Shown piece after piece: positions 1 through 11,224 of a DNA stretch of 64,000 nt; positions within the stretch are counted from its first letter, which is position 1; every line of letters begins with the position of its first letter. Under the pieces are notes generated by a model. It was not told where the DNA came from, ran no database searches, and saw only the letters and a list, made by a program, of their open reading frames with translations. Position numbers and translations under genes: made by a program. The stretch is taken from assembly GCA_025345505.1 (NCBI GenBank), contig JANVCC010000018.1:37501203-37565202 (forward strand), given 5' to 3'. Origin of the DNA: Todiramphus chloris collaris (lineage: Eukaryota > Chordata > Aves > Coraciiformes > Alcedinidae).

Positions 1-3000
1 GGATGACACTGGGCAGAATTCTTCCACTTTCTTTCTTCTGCCTATTTTTGATATATTTTTCAATTTGGGAAGTTGATGTGGGTTATTTGCAAAAAGTTAT
101 AGCCTGTTCTAGTTTGATCTAGAACAGAATTAGTTTTGTCCAATGTTCTTACTTTTCAGCTAAGACTCTTCTAAGTGCCTGCACTTTGTGAAGTTGACAG
201 CATATTGCCATCATGGGGTTGAGTTTGATATTGTTTTTATATATATTTGTGTATATTTCATACTTTTAATAATTTTTCTTAGTATTATTGTATTTTCTTG
301 TTATTGTTATTATTTCATTAAAGCTGGTTTAGTTTTCTTTTCCAATCCATCAATCTCCCTTATTCTCTTTCTCTAACCCTTTGGGAAAGCAGAGTGGTTA
401 ATGGAATGCACCTTGTCATTTTTGTAGTAGCCAGCCCATCCCTAACCCTTGACACAGACCCAGCTTTTGTGAAGATCTTTTGACTCCCACTGTTTGTTGT
501 CCTCTTCACGTTCCTGCTCCAATGGACATCTCATTCCACCTTGCCCCAGCTGGCGGCATCCCTGCAGATGCCATCCACTCCCTTTGCATGATGGCAATGA
601 ATCCCCTTTTCCGCACATGGCTGCTGGAGCAGGGGCTCTCCTGCCAGCCTCAGAAAGGCCTTGTGTTGGGCTGCAAACGCTTCTGCTGTTTGTTGCACTG
701 AAGGCTGCAGCCATGCCAGTACCACAAAGAGGACATCACCAATGACTGTAACTAAATGCCCAGTTGATGCTTTTTCTCCTGAAAGAAATGCTCCTTTAAT
801 GACAGGCTGCATTTTTAACAGTGCCTGAGAGATTGCAACACTTCACTAAAGTTAGTATGAGCTAGCTGTGATCTCCTGGAACAGGCTGATTTGCTTCTTT
901 AGGATAACATACTTCATATCCATAAAGCACACAGGGCAACCTCACCATTACTTAGCCTTACTGCAACCAAGCAAAACTGCTCAACTTTCTTGCAAAGTGA
1001 ACACTCACCATGGCCATGGAAAGAGGAATAAATTCTCTATTTCTTTCTATTCCCCAACCATTTCAAAATGACCCTTATGCAGCCAGAGGAGGCTGCAGAC
1101 CATCAGTCTTACTTCATTGCTCCCGGAGGCTTCTTCCATCAGACTCGTGCTGGGGAGGGCCAGGAGGGCCTGGGCAAAAAGGGAGACCTGGGAAATGGGG
1201 ATTATAGAGATTGTCTAATAGCATAATCATGAGTCTTGAAGGAATATACTATTTGCCAGCTTCTTCTGGAAAAAGATAACGCACCAACTGAGATTTTTAT
1301 TAGCATATTTGATACCTTGGCTCCTTCTCTGGAATTAGAGTGGTGGATGCAATTAAAATCTTCTTGGCTGTTGTGCGCTTCTTTTTCTTTATAGTTGTCT
1401 CCAAGAACATCAGAATTAAGAATGAGAAATCATTAAAATGCAAAGCTTCAAAAGCTTATGTAGCTTCAGCTCCCCCACAGACTCCAAATGAAGTAAGAAA
1501 CAGTTCAAGGGGACAGCTGACACTCAGTCTCTTACACAAGATAGGTAGTATGAACATTACATTGCTAATGGACAAATCCTCTATACAGGCTTACCAAGAA
1601 CTTATATTTAGTCTTTTCTCTGGGAGGAAGCATTTTATTGTGGAAGATGCAATTAAAAAAATAAAATAAAACACAGGCATAGCAGGCTGACTGATAGGTC
1701 TGTCAAACACAGCTGTATGGAAGCAGCAGTACTGGTAGAGAAGATTTGGCAGGAGGGAGTGAGAAGCACTTAAGTGGGAAGAGATCTGTGGACTTGGGAT
1801 GGGGATGTTTATGGGATCATCAGAGGAGTGGCTTCTCAAGGAAAGAGAAGGGAGCAATGGGGACACAGTGAGGATGACCAGAAAGGATCTGGTGGATGGG
1901 CAGCTTGGGTTAGGAGACATGGAAGATGGGAAGGGCTAATTAAGGGCTAGAAACTTTCCATGGGCTAGTGTCAGCATGAAACCTTGTTAGGATGCTGGTT
2001 ATTTGAGAGCCACTGTCAGCCTTCTGGCAGAATTAGGCATGTGCCCCTCTCCTTCCTTTATATGCTTTTTCTTCTAGTAGCTTTTAGTTTAACTCAGGAT
2101 AACAAACAAAAAGGCATGGTACAGTCATTAACACCAGTGCAGATCCCTGACTTTTGTCACCGAGAGAATATTTCATTCTTGGAAATGAAATATCATTATA
2201 TTTTTTTATATGAAATAAAGTACCATGAAGAAGAACATGAAAGCAACTAGGAGACCCCAGAGATGCAGCAGGACACTCAAGAGGTTCAAGGAAAAGTGTG
2301 ATCTCTCCCTGAAGGCAGGTAGAGGGTGCAGTGGCAGACGGGAACAAAAGACAGATATTTCTGGATAGTTGAGGGTATGATTTGTTCAACAGCCTACACT
2401 GAAGTGAAGAAAAGCAGACTGGTTTCAGAATTTGCCGTAGAAATTTGGAAAATATTGTCCTCTTAGAAGGACAAATTTTGTGCTATTAAGATGAACTTGA
2501 ATAACATTCCGAGGGGTAGAATCACCTTCCTAATGAACTGTTTTCCAACAAAAGCTGTTTTACAGGCAGTGGGCATTTAGAGATGCTAGAGACTAAAAAG
2601 TATAGGACTTTAGTCTACATATTTCTGAAACTCTGAAACATTTTGAGAACTCTGGGGCTGGGACACAGAGCACCAAAGGACTAATCCTTGCAAGGCTGCA
2701 TAACTGTTTTCCATTGCATTTTCAGAGATTCTGGTATCAATTCCTGTAGCTGGAGAATGTGTGAGATATCTAAAAGCTGGAAGCAGTGCATAACCAGCAG
2801 CTTAATCACAGCCATTACAAAAGCTTAGCAGAAACCACTGGCTCTCAGTAAAACCTGAATGTAAAAGAAGTTGGTATGACAGCAGAAATGAATGGTGAAA
2901 GGATAAAGTGCTGTACTTACCTGTAGAAGCAGTTACTGAAATGTCTTTTTTTTTAATAAGCCAATGAGCTATTTTTCATTCTAAACAAAAGAGAAACTTA

Positions 3001-3597
3001 AGGGCTTGATTATTTTTCAAAGGTATTGAAGCTGCAGGTGTTAGCACAATTTCTATCTCTGTGTGCATATGTTTCTAACAAAAGCAAAATCTCACTGCTC
3101 TTTAAAGGAAATATGCAGCAATCAAACCATACAGACACTTTAATCCTGTGCAATCAGCTGAAACAATGAACATGTGATCACAAAAGTCAACCAGTTTTTG
3201 TCCTAATCCTATCCAGAACACTCTTTTCTGAAAAGCAAAAATAATAAATAAGAAGTACTTTAAAACTGTATCCATTGAGTATAATGTGGAAATGAGGAAT
3301 GAGGTTGTGGAGCAATTTATTAATTTTTTTCTCAAGTAGACAGTGATCAGTTTATGTATGGTATCAAACAATGCATTTCCATGGGTCTATCCCAGAATGC
3401 GCTTTCCAGTCCTGAATGTTTTCCTTGTATTCACCTTTGAAAGGGATATAAAAAGCCATGAATTGTAACATTTATATTTAATACTCTATCTAGTCTCTGA
3501 GACTGTGTATGTCAGGTGTTGAGATAAGAAAGAACAAGGCTGATGGACACCTTCTGTCAGAAACAAAGTTCACTGACTGCCCCAGTCAGTCTTGTTG
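1..3597. other. AT-rich DNA without recognisable gene or repeat
   Basis: No element terminus, conserved domain or convincing splice structure was found. Short open frames exist, up to 109 codons at 1340-1669 (plus) and 1591-1920 (minus), but they overlap on opposite strands and have low-complexity or unrecognised products. A somewhat more GC-rich patch lies at about 440-830 with overlapping short frames on both strands. I see no evidence that any of it is coding. Confidence 0.6.
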
Positions 3598-3736
3598 GAA
3601 TCACAGAATTATTTGGGTTGGAAGGGACCTTGAAAGATGATTTATTCCAACCCCTCTTGCCGTGAGCAGGGACATCTTCCACTAGATCAGGTTGCTCAAA
3701 GCCCTGTCCAGCCTGACTTTCAATACTTCTAAGGAT
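3598..3736 (-). mobile_element. CR1 LINE 3' end fragment, minus strand
   Basis: The plus strand opens with an inverted CR1 tail (AATCACAGAAT, then GGTTGGAAGGGACCTT) and continues through the inverted 3' untranslated region (GATTTATTCCAACCCC, then CCCTGTCCAGCCTGAC, then CAATACTTCTAAGGATG). These are diagnostic CR1 blocks. About 140 bp survives. Similarity to CR1 stops at about 3736, exactly where the inverted repeat at 3730-3783 begins, so the element was probably truncated or rearranged there. Confidence 0.85.
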
Positions 3737-3783
3737 GTATTCAAGGCATGTTCATACTTGAACATGCCTTGAATACTTCCTTA
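3730..3783. repeat. Near-perfect inverted repeat (hairpin), 25-bp arms
   Basis: The left arm (3730-3754) and right arm (3759-3783) are reverse complements at 24 of 25 positions. The core 18 bp is perfect (GTATTCAAGGCATGTTCA at 3737-3754) and the spacer is only TACT. The outer part of the left arm is CR1 sequence, so the right arm looks like an inverted copy made after the CR1 inserted. A tight spacer and matching arms are what a replication template switch leaves behind; a structured RNA is possible but unsupported. Confidence 0.9.
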
Positions 3784-5099
3784 TTGAAGGAGCATTATGT
3801 GGCTATGAGATATGGTGAAGAAAAGCAACCCCATTGCTCAGTGAGGAGACACTGGTCTCAGCCCTGGCTGGGCAGCTTGTTGTTGCCATACTGAGTGCAG
3901 GGCACCATGTGGGAAATAGACTATTTCTGCTGACAGGTCTTCCTTCCTGGCAGGTGTGCTGTCAAACTGAAGACACCAGCTGAAAGGCACTGGGACATCT
4001 TGAACCACCAAGCACCACAGGACCACAGTAGCTGCACAAAGGCTGGCAAATCACCATGCTGGCCCCAAGTGCACCCAAATTGAACACTGCTTGGGAAGCA
4101 GGGATGAAGAAATAGGGCAGAGGTTGCAACTGTTTTCATCAGTAGGCCCCCAGGAAAGTTTATTTAACTGACAGCATCATCCAGAGCCACCTGACAACTG
4201 GTGCAGGATGACTACAGCCTCTGTAAATGGAGGAGGTGCGAACAACGTCGTCATATGTATCTATCACAAAAGGTGGTGTTCATCTGAGTACCTAGGCAAA
4301 AGTGGCCACAATTCAGAGCCTGCTGCCAGTGGAGAATCTGTTGTTTGATTGCTTCCATTTCATTTTGAGTGGGAGAAATTGGGAATAGATGACAATTTTT
4401 AAGAGTGGAAGATAATTTAAAATTAAAGTGATTTTGCATGATAAAATTCCTTAGTCTAAGGAACTGACTGAGAAAAAGCAGCAGAATAAGTTATGGTCTC
4501 AAAAAGCAGACTAAGAAACTAGGAATCTGGTGGGAAGAACTTCTAAACAAAGCCAATGACTAAATATAAAGAACTGATGAAGACTGACAGCTAGATTATG
4601 TGAAAATCAAAGTGGCAAGCTGCACCATTGCAAAGGAAAAAGTAGAAGAATTAGACACAGACCAGTACAGTTGTCTCAGGAGTTCTTTAAGGCCTTGAAA
4701 ATCAAGTAGATATCCTGAAAAATATGGAAAGAAAAGAGTAGAGGGATAGTAAAAGATGTGAACACAAGGCATAGAGTTGAAATTAAAGAGTTTAAGGTTA
4801 AAAGAGAGTTGCAGACTGCGGGGAAATAAAAGGAACCAAGAACGAGGTATGCTAACTGGATTACAAGGAAGTCTAGGTCTACCACCAAAAAAAAAAAAAA
4901 AAAGAAAAATCTTGCAAAAATGCAGAAATGTTGCATGCTTTCTTGACCTCAGCTTTGTGAAAAAGAGTTAACTGCAATCATTGAATTACTGCTTTCATCT
5001 AAGAAGGCGATACAGGAACAGGAAAGAAGAGAGAGAGAGAGAACTAGTTTTGACAAGAGATATATTCAAGCTGTCTGATGAAGAGGAGTGCAAGAGGGA
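3784..5099. other. Unassigned AT-rich DNA with a 17-base A tract
   Basis: No gene was recognised. The stretch holds a run of 17 A at 4887-4903 and a short GA-rich tract near 5028-5041. The right-hand part (from about 4650) may be a very diverged 5' continuation of the old CR1 that becomes recognisable after 5100, but I cannot align it with confidence. Confidence 0.5.
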
Positions 5100-6342
5100 A
5101 AACAACAGGCTTACCTTTAAAAAGCAGAAAAACGATGAATCTAGGAAATCACATACTCCTCAGCTCAACTTCAATCTGCTGAAAGAATGGATCTAGAGGA
5201 TAATAGGGAATAAAAACAGCCAGCACAGACTTGTAAATAATGCACCCCATCAAACCAACCTACTTCTTTTCTTTGGCAGGATGTCTGTGGCTGAAAGGGG
5301 TTGGTATGATTCATTTTGATTTTAGTGAGGCTCTTGGTGCTATTTCATTTGAGGTTCTTGTAACTGCAGTAGACAAATACCCTGCAGATACAATCACTAA
5401 AAGTGGGTGCATGGCTGGCTGATGAAGCCCTCTTCATGAAGGTTAATCAAGGATTCACTGTCATTCTTCAAGGGCATTGAAGTGTGGTTGTACAGGGGTC
5501 AGAGTCATTAGCAGTTTCAAGATTGTGCTTAATAGCTGAGATGATGGAACACAGTGCATCATCATCAGATTTGAGAACGATACCAACTTGAGGAAAGAAA
5601 CTGCAAGGAAGGACAGGAATATAAAGTGGTTTTCAGTGAGATGAAACTCAGTAATTAAGTCAAGTACAAAGTGCTAAATATAGGCAGAAGAGTTTCACAT
5701 CTAATAGGACATATCTGTCTGAGTGTCAGTACCACAGGAAGGAACCACACAAAGCTATAGGATGAAGTGAGGAAAAAAAATTGAAATTTATATGGAATAT
5801 ACTAACAAAATTATTAGTAAGATTGGAACATACTTATAGCTGTAGAAGACTAAAGTGTAGGTCACTGTATTGGCGTGATACATAGTATATGACATCTGCA
5901 GAATGTCATCTAGTAGAATGATAGGGATTTCCTACCTAGATTAGAAAGAGTCCAGGAAAGACCTCCAAGAATGTAAAGGGGATTACAAAGGCAATTTTGT
6001 GGGAAAGAGGAAGGAAATGAGATGATTTTGTCTGGAAAATGGAAATCTGAGCAAACAGATGAATGAGAAAACAGTACACAATGATGTTATAATCCTCTAG
6101 AAAGGGAACCTTATGCTCAGGTGTTCTTCATAGCACAGCAGAAATCTGTTTACTGTTCAGAAAGAAGATTTAGGATGGCATATTAGGAAAAACCTTCTAT
6201 CAGGATGGTGAGGGATTGGGCACAAGCTACATAGAGAAGTTACAGGAAGTCCTGCTCTATAGGTTTTAAGAACGTGTTAACTAATATATCTGTTTGGGGT
6301 TGGCAACAGTAAAGTCAATCCTGCCTCAAATCAAAATGCAGT
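5100..6342 (+). mobile_element. Ancient CR1 LINE relic, ORF2 reverse transcriptase region to 3' UTR
   Basis: This is a degenerate plus-strand CR1 in which consecutive ORF2 blocks can still be followed in order. They are the segment before the palm (TAGAGGATAATAGGGAATAA, then CAGCCAGCACAGACTTGT), the motif-A region (CATTTTGATTTTAGTGAGGC, the equivalent of an LDFSKAF-type block), the block with GATGAAACTCAGTAATTAAG and CAAGTACAAAGTGCTAAATA, the later AGAGTCCAGGAAAGACCTCC block, and the C-terminal region ATTAGGAAAAACCTTCTATC. It ends near 6340 without an octamer tail. Stops and indels break every frame, so no functional enzyme can be made. The divergence is visibly greater than in the 10-12 kb and 31 kb copies, so this is the oldest large CR1 in the window. 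Confidence 0.75.
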
Positions 6343-8085
6343 CCACCCAGGAGTCTTCTGCTGACTGACTTTTCTCCAACTGCCCTCCCTTTCTAGTGCT
6401 TTTGCCAGGCTCTCCCTCCACCCAAGCTATCTGCAATATGTCTCTAGCCCTACTGTCTTCTCCAGGCTTCCCAGCTTCACTTCCCTGCATTGCTCCAGGA
6501 AACCAAGAAACAAATTGATGCATGTTGATGAGCAAAGTTACGTGAGGAGGTACACACTGGCATCCCAGGTCTTTCTTGGCCATCTTCAGATATGTGTAAT
6601 TATCCCCCCACCCCACAGGCCTGCAAAGGGTGCAGGATCCTCCAGCGTAACACCTCAATTGATGCAAATTAATATTTATTCACATTTAGTATCTCCACTC
6701 ATCTTGCTTCTTCAAGGATATTGAAAGGTATGTTAATGCTGCAGGTGGCTGGTGGAACTATGGATGACAGGCATCAATGAGGAGATGCCACTCACCAGCC
6801 CTGGGGTTTGCACAGACTCAGAGCCTCTTGTACCTCCTCCACCTCCTGCTCCTGCTCCCTGACAAAGCAAACAACGCCAAAGTTAGAAACAGTGAAGAAA
6901 CCTGAAACTGGTCTGTCACAGCTGAACTATGGCCCCAGTACAGATGTTTCAAATACCAGACAATTTGAAGGCAAGTCTTCTGCAGCCAGTGATTTTCTTT
7001 TTTGAATGATATGAAGAACTGCAAAAAAAGCACATCCTTGAAGGCTCTGAGGACTGGCTGACAACACGATTTAATGTGTTGATTAGTATAATTTCCCTGT
7101 TTCCTTCTGCTATTCATCTCACAGTAACAAAATGTAGCGGGGAAGATGGCCCATAGGTATCTTTTACAATTACCCTCCTACGGTAGTGTCTCAGATCTTT
7201 GCACTAGAATAGCTGTGCATGTGCGTCTTCATCCCTGCGGGAGAACAGTTCCCTTGTGGTTAAAAAAATGGTTCTAAGAAATTCAACAACAAAATGCTGT
7301 AATGCAGTGATAAGGTTGCTCTGTGGCAATCTATGCCCTTTTATGGTGGTTTTTTTTTCAGAACAACTCAAACATTTGGTGTCTGAGAAGTAGAAGCACA
7401 TCCTTAGAGGACATATTGTTACCACCCTGACTCAGCCAGTATACTGTCCCAGTATACCCACAGAAGACAGATTTGTACTTTCCGTTGCACGGGGTTGAAC
7501 AGGACATACCTCTGCTTGCCTTATGTTCAACCATTTAGCCCTTCAAAAAAGTCTGCTTATGTTAAACCACATGAGCCCTTGACCCCATCAATCTTGTACA
7601 TATTACGCCCCACTGCAACTATATTTCCCATCAGCAAACCCAGAGTGCTTTCAAATCATTCTCTCTGGTTATAGCCGGCTTTAATGGGATAGGAAGGAAG
7701 CAGAGTAAAGGCAGCGCGGCTGTGCATTGCAGTGCTATATTTCTCAATTTTCCAATATCTTAAGTGTTGCTGAGCTCGGTATTCTGGAAGGACAAGACGT
7801 ATCACTGGGCACTGACTAACTCAGGATTTATGAAAAAAAAAAAGACTTGCCTCTGAAATGATGGAAATTAAGTAACATAGACTCAAAACAAATGTTCGCA
7901 AGACCCACACATTCTATGATGTACTGCAGTGTTTCAGTCCCATGGCTGAGCAAGCATGCTTTATTTTTCAGTGAGATGACAGGCTCATCTCCAATGGCTT
8001 TGTACTATTGGTGTTACCTGTAGACAGGCATGTTGATATCATCTCAAGCAGAGTCAGAGTTTAACACACTCATCACACATGCCAT
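6343..8085. other. Single-copy-looking DNA, no gene seen
   Basis: No repeat termini, domains or convincing exons. Overlapping opposite-strand frames at 6326-6724 and 6808-7117 look like chance. A short direct repeat of the palindromic AGTATAC occurs at 7439-7445 and 7451-7457. Confidence 0.55.
8081..8085. repeat. Target site duplication, left copy
   Basis: GCCAT directly left of the LTR matches ACCAT at 8799-8803 at four of five bases. A 5-bp duplication is usual for ERVL-like (class III) endogenous retroviruses. Confidence 0.6.
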
Positions 8086-8798
8086 TGTCAAGATTTAGGG
8101 TCAGGACACTCTGCGGGACCTTTATCAGATGCTCTCTGTTAACCCCCCTCCTTCCCAAAAGGGAAGAGAAAGGGAACAAGGGAGAGAGACTTAGCAATTA
8201 GAAAAGGAGACTAGAACAGCTTTAATGAAAATAATAATAATAAAACGGAATATATAGAAATATATACAAAACCAGTATCGAACCCAACCATTCCGATGGT
8301 AATTACAACACCATCACCACTGATGCTGTGGAGCAGGTACTAGGGACATCCCAGACTGGACTCAGCAGCAGTGAGGAATGGGATTCAGGAGCTGAATTTT
8401 GGAACTGGGTTCAGGGACACACAAATTGGCATTGAAGGCAGAACAGACAGAGTCCTCCTCAGATGCCAGCCATTGAAGCTTTATACCAAATATGATGCAT
8501 ATGGGATGGAACACCTTGTTGGTCAGTTGAGAGTCAACTGTCCTGTCCGCTTCTCCCTGCAGGTGTGACCTTTTACTTTCTGCACCCCTCAATGTGGTAC
8601 ACAAGATCCAGCAGTGGCCTTGGTCTGCACACCAATCCTTGGTACTGACTCTAACCATGGGGTGTTCTCACTGCCAGAAGCAGACCCTGCCTGTGAGAAC
8701 AGGCTGCTGACTTCAGACAGTGCAGTGAGTTAGAAGAACTGAGCTGAGAAGTAGAATCACTGAACAGAATTAGTTCTGTTCTCACTCAAACCAGGACA
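8086..8798 (-). mobile_element. Solo LTR of an ERVL-like endogenous retrovirus, minus strand
   Basis: The right end reads CTCACTCAAACCAGGACA, the inverse of the avian LTR start TGTCCTGGTTTGAGTGAG. The left end begins TGTCAAGATTTAGGGTC, the inverse of a ...CA terminus. On the minus strand the element thus runs TG...CA over 713 bp and is flanked by 5-bp near-repeats. An inverted ATTAAAGCTG near 8217-8227 could be the polyadenylation region. The same family occurs at 32365-33176, and the two copies align end to end with small indels. There is no retroviral gag, pol or env sequence beside it, so it is a solo LTR left by recombination between the two LTRs of a provirus. Open frames of up to 98 codons inside it are not meaningful. 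Confidence 0.85.
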
Positions 8799-8803
8799 AC
8801 CAT
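8799..8803. repeat. Target site duplication, right copy
   Basis: ACCAT directly right of the LTR end, partner of GCCAT at 8081-8085. Confidence 0.6.
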
Positions 8804-10203
8804 AAAGCTTCTGCCACCTCCTTATAACAATACATCAGTGATTCTCTTCACATCTACTTCATGTCTGAATTTGCAATAACAAAACGACTGCTACATTGGA
8901 AGCTTTGCCATGAGAGTAGCCTAAGACTCACCCTTACTGATATGTGCCAGAGCCAGCTTCTGAGTGGGGCCTCTTGGGTCCCACCAATCAGGAGGGTCTT
9001 GGTGTCAGTGCTGAAGCAGAGGATGCTTGGAAGTCCATATGGGCTGCAGATGTTAGAGTATCCCTGTGACTTTCTGTTGTTTTATTAAGAAAACTAACAT
9101 CCTACTTCCCTGGAGTTCAGAGGAAAGCTAACCAAGCAAATGATGGGGCCCAAGAAATCTGGGACTCAAACCCTATGCTTTGGCAGAAGTCTTAAGGAGC
9201 ACAGGTATTTTCTTCAAAGGAAGAGGAGTCCTGAATGTCCTGAATCCCCTTTCTCTGAACCTCTGCTTCCAGGGTACTCATTGTATATGGACACTTTTGC
9301 TGTTGAATTTAACTTGCTGAAATGTTTGTAGAGCTAGTTTTAAGCTCAGGCACATAAGCTGTCCTGCCAGAAGTGGAATGTTTGATGTGAGATGGAAAAG
9401 TATTCGACAGCAGAAAGGCTGAACTCCCAAAATCCTCAGCCAAGGCTTCTGTAGAATGGCAATGAAATGAGACAAGACATGTGCACCTTCTGCAAGGAGG
9501 GTGGCTGCATAATTGCATTGTGTTGGTGTCTGCAGCTCTGACAGAAATTTGAGCTGAATATCCCCAGTTTTCCCTTGAGGATTTTTACAATGTAGGACAG
9601 TGCTCAGCACAGTGAGCAGGCAACTGGTCTTTTTCCAAAAGCAGGTGGTAAGAGCTCTCAGAGCGTCCCAGCAAGAGCATAATAAGCAGCTTTAGCCATG
9701 AGAAATGCAAATGCAAAAAGTCATGTGACACTGATTTCCAAAATCACATTTGCTTCCACTTCTATAAACGTAACTTTATTTCCCTTGGAATGATACAGAA
9801 AAGGAAGTGTGTGAGTTTTAGAAATAATATCCACAAAAGAAAAAGTTATAGTGGTATAGAAAATGACAAAGCTCTGAAAGCTTAACTTGAGAAATATAAA
9901 ACTGTGGGTCTGCTCAAAGCCTTCCTTCTAAAACTAAGTATTTTAGACTCTACCCAGTCTAAAAGAAGGAAACAGCAACAAAATTTATCTTGGGAATTAC
10001 AAGCAGGGGAGGCTGTTGATATTTCAAGTACTGGATGGCTACAACACATGAACAAAACATCATTAATTAATTAAATAAATAAATAGACCAATAAATTGCT
10101 GAAGAAGAAGGAAAAATAAGAACTTTTTTAGCTCAGAAAGAATAAAATTACATAAGATTCATGGAATATGGTCAAAAGACTTTATATTTTTGCCTTTTGG
10201 GGA
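8804..10203. other. Unassigned DNA without gene
   Basis: No element or exon recognised. The 110-codon minus frame at 9278-9610 has no recognisable domain. A TTAA/TAAA-type simple tract (ATTAATTAATTAAATAAATA) lies at about 10064-10085, just before the transposon island. Confidence 0.55.
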
Positions 10204-10531
10204 GAGTTGTAGGGAGGCGGGAGTTGATCTCCCCAATGACAAGTGACAGAACAAGAGGAAATGGCCTGAAGTTGAACCAGGGGAGGTTCAGGCTGGATAC
10301 TGAGAAGGATTTCTTTCCAGCAAGGATTGTCAGGCATTGGAATGGCCTGCCCAGGGAGCTGGTGGAGTCACCATCTCTGGAGGTGTTTAAGAGGCAGTTG
10401 GATGTTGTGCTTAGGGACATGGTTTAGTGGTTTTTGATAGGTCTATGAATAAGGTTGGACTTGATGATCTTGAATGCCTCTTCCAGCCAGAACTGTTTTG
10501 TGATTCTATGATTCCATGATTCTATGATTCT
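10204..10531 (+). mobile_element. CR1 LINE, 5'-truncated 3' end with octamer tail
   Basis: It contains the end of ORF2 and the 3' UTR. The ORF2 C-terminus reads through [19 protein letters not shown], then [20 protein letters not shown] and ends LRDMV with a TAG at about 10425. The UTR follows (GGTTGGACTTGATGATCTTG) and then a tail of ATTCTATG-type repeats at about 10501-10531. The last 65 or so codons of the frame are intact. The 5' truncation is typical of target-primed reverse transcription. Confidence 0.9.
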
Positions 10532-11125
10532 AGGTATGTCAGCCAGAATAGGAAGGTCAAAGAAAGCATATACCCTTGATTAACAAGACTGGCAAACTGG
10601 TAACAACAGACTAGGAGAACACTGAGGTAGTCAACAAGATTTTTGCCTCAGTCTTCAGTGGAAACATCTCTTCCCATACCTCTCAAGTGGATGGACTACA
10701 AAAAGGGGACTTGGGGGGGGGGGGGGGGGGGGGAAGGCAAAGTGCCTCCCACTGTAAGAGAAGATTAAGTTCATGACCACCTGAGGAACCTAAATATACA
10801 AAAGTCTGGGACCTGGTGAGATACAATCCAGTGTACTGAGCGAACTGGCTGATGTAGTTGCCAAGCCACTCTCCATGATATTTGAAAAGTCATAGCAGTC
10901 AGGGGAAGTCCCTGGTATCTGGAAAAAGGGAAACACTGCACAAATTTTTTAAAAAGGATAGAAAGAAGGACCCTGGGAACTACTGACTGTCAGCCTCACC
11001 TCCGTGCCTGGCCAGATCACAGAACAGATCCTTCTAGAAAATATACTAAGGCACACAGAGAACAGGCAGGTGATTCAAGACAGCCAAGGGAGCTGCATAG
11101 GGCACAGGAAAGTGTCTGCCCACCC
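10532..11125 (+). pseudogene. CR1 ORF2 fragment (reverse transcriptase fingers/palm), degenerate
   Basis: Directly after the octamer tail of the previous copy, a second plus-strand CR1 starts inside ORF2. Recognisable blocks in order are the segment before the palm (GAGGTAGTCAACAAGATTTT, then GCCTCAGTCTTCAGTGG), GTAAGAGAAGATTAAGTTCA, GTCTGGGACCTGGTGAGATA (inactive equivalent of a SMGPDGI-type block), TTGAAAAGTCATAGCAGTCA with an in-frame stop, and CTGGGAACTACTGACTGTCA with CTCACCTCCGTGCCTGG. A 21-base G run at 10713-10733 replaces a variable part. The frame is broken many times. Similarity fades after about 11125. Confidence 0.85.
10713..10733 (+). repeat. Poly-G tract, 21 consecutive G
   Basis: An uninterrupted run of 21 G lies inside the CR1 ORF2 fragment, in a place where related copies carry ordinary coding sequence. 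It may be a slippage expansion in the genome or a length error of sequencing or assembly. Such a tract could fold into G-quadruplexes. Confidence 0.9.
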
Positions 11126-11224
11126 CTGAAGAAGAGAATGTATTGCTCATCCTTATTTTTTAACTTGTCTGAACTTCCTTTGATAACAATTCCAGATTTA
11201 AAACCTTTCAATATTTCTAGCAAT
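11126..11224. other. Short unassigned spacer between CR1 fragments
   Basis: About 100 bp of AT-rich sequence between two CR1 pieces. It may be decayed CR1 or older DNA; I cannot place it. Confidence 0.5.

Noticed and set aside
1148-1207. Collagen-like peptide GGPGGPGQKGRPGKWG at the end of a 65-codon frame
   Set aside because: Only a few Gly-X-Y-like triplets, imperfect, in a short frame without splice sites or neighbours; a product of a GGA/GGC-rich patch.
4887-4903. 17-base A run as the tail of a processed pseudogene
   Set aside because: No gene body is recognisable upstream and no flanking target duplication was seen; slippage is a simpler explanation.
10501-10531. Short ATTCTATG repeats as a microsatellite or CRISPR-like array
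   Set aside because: This is the normal 3' octamer tail of CR1; the same tail ends the copies at 12735 and 56571 and, inverted, starts those at 22119 and 31506.
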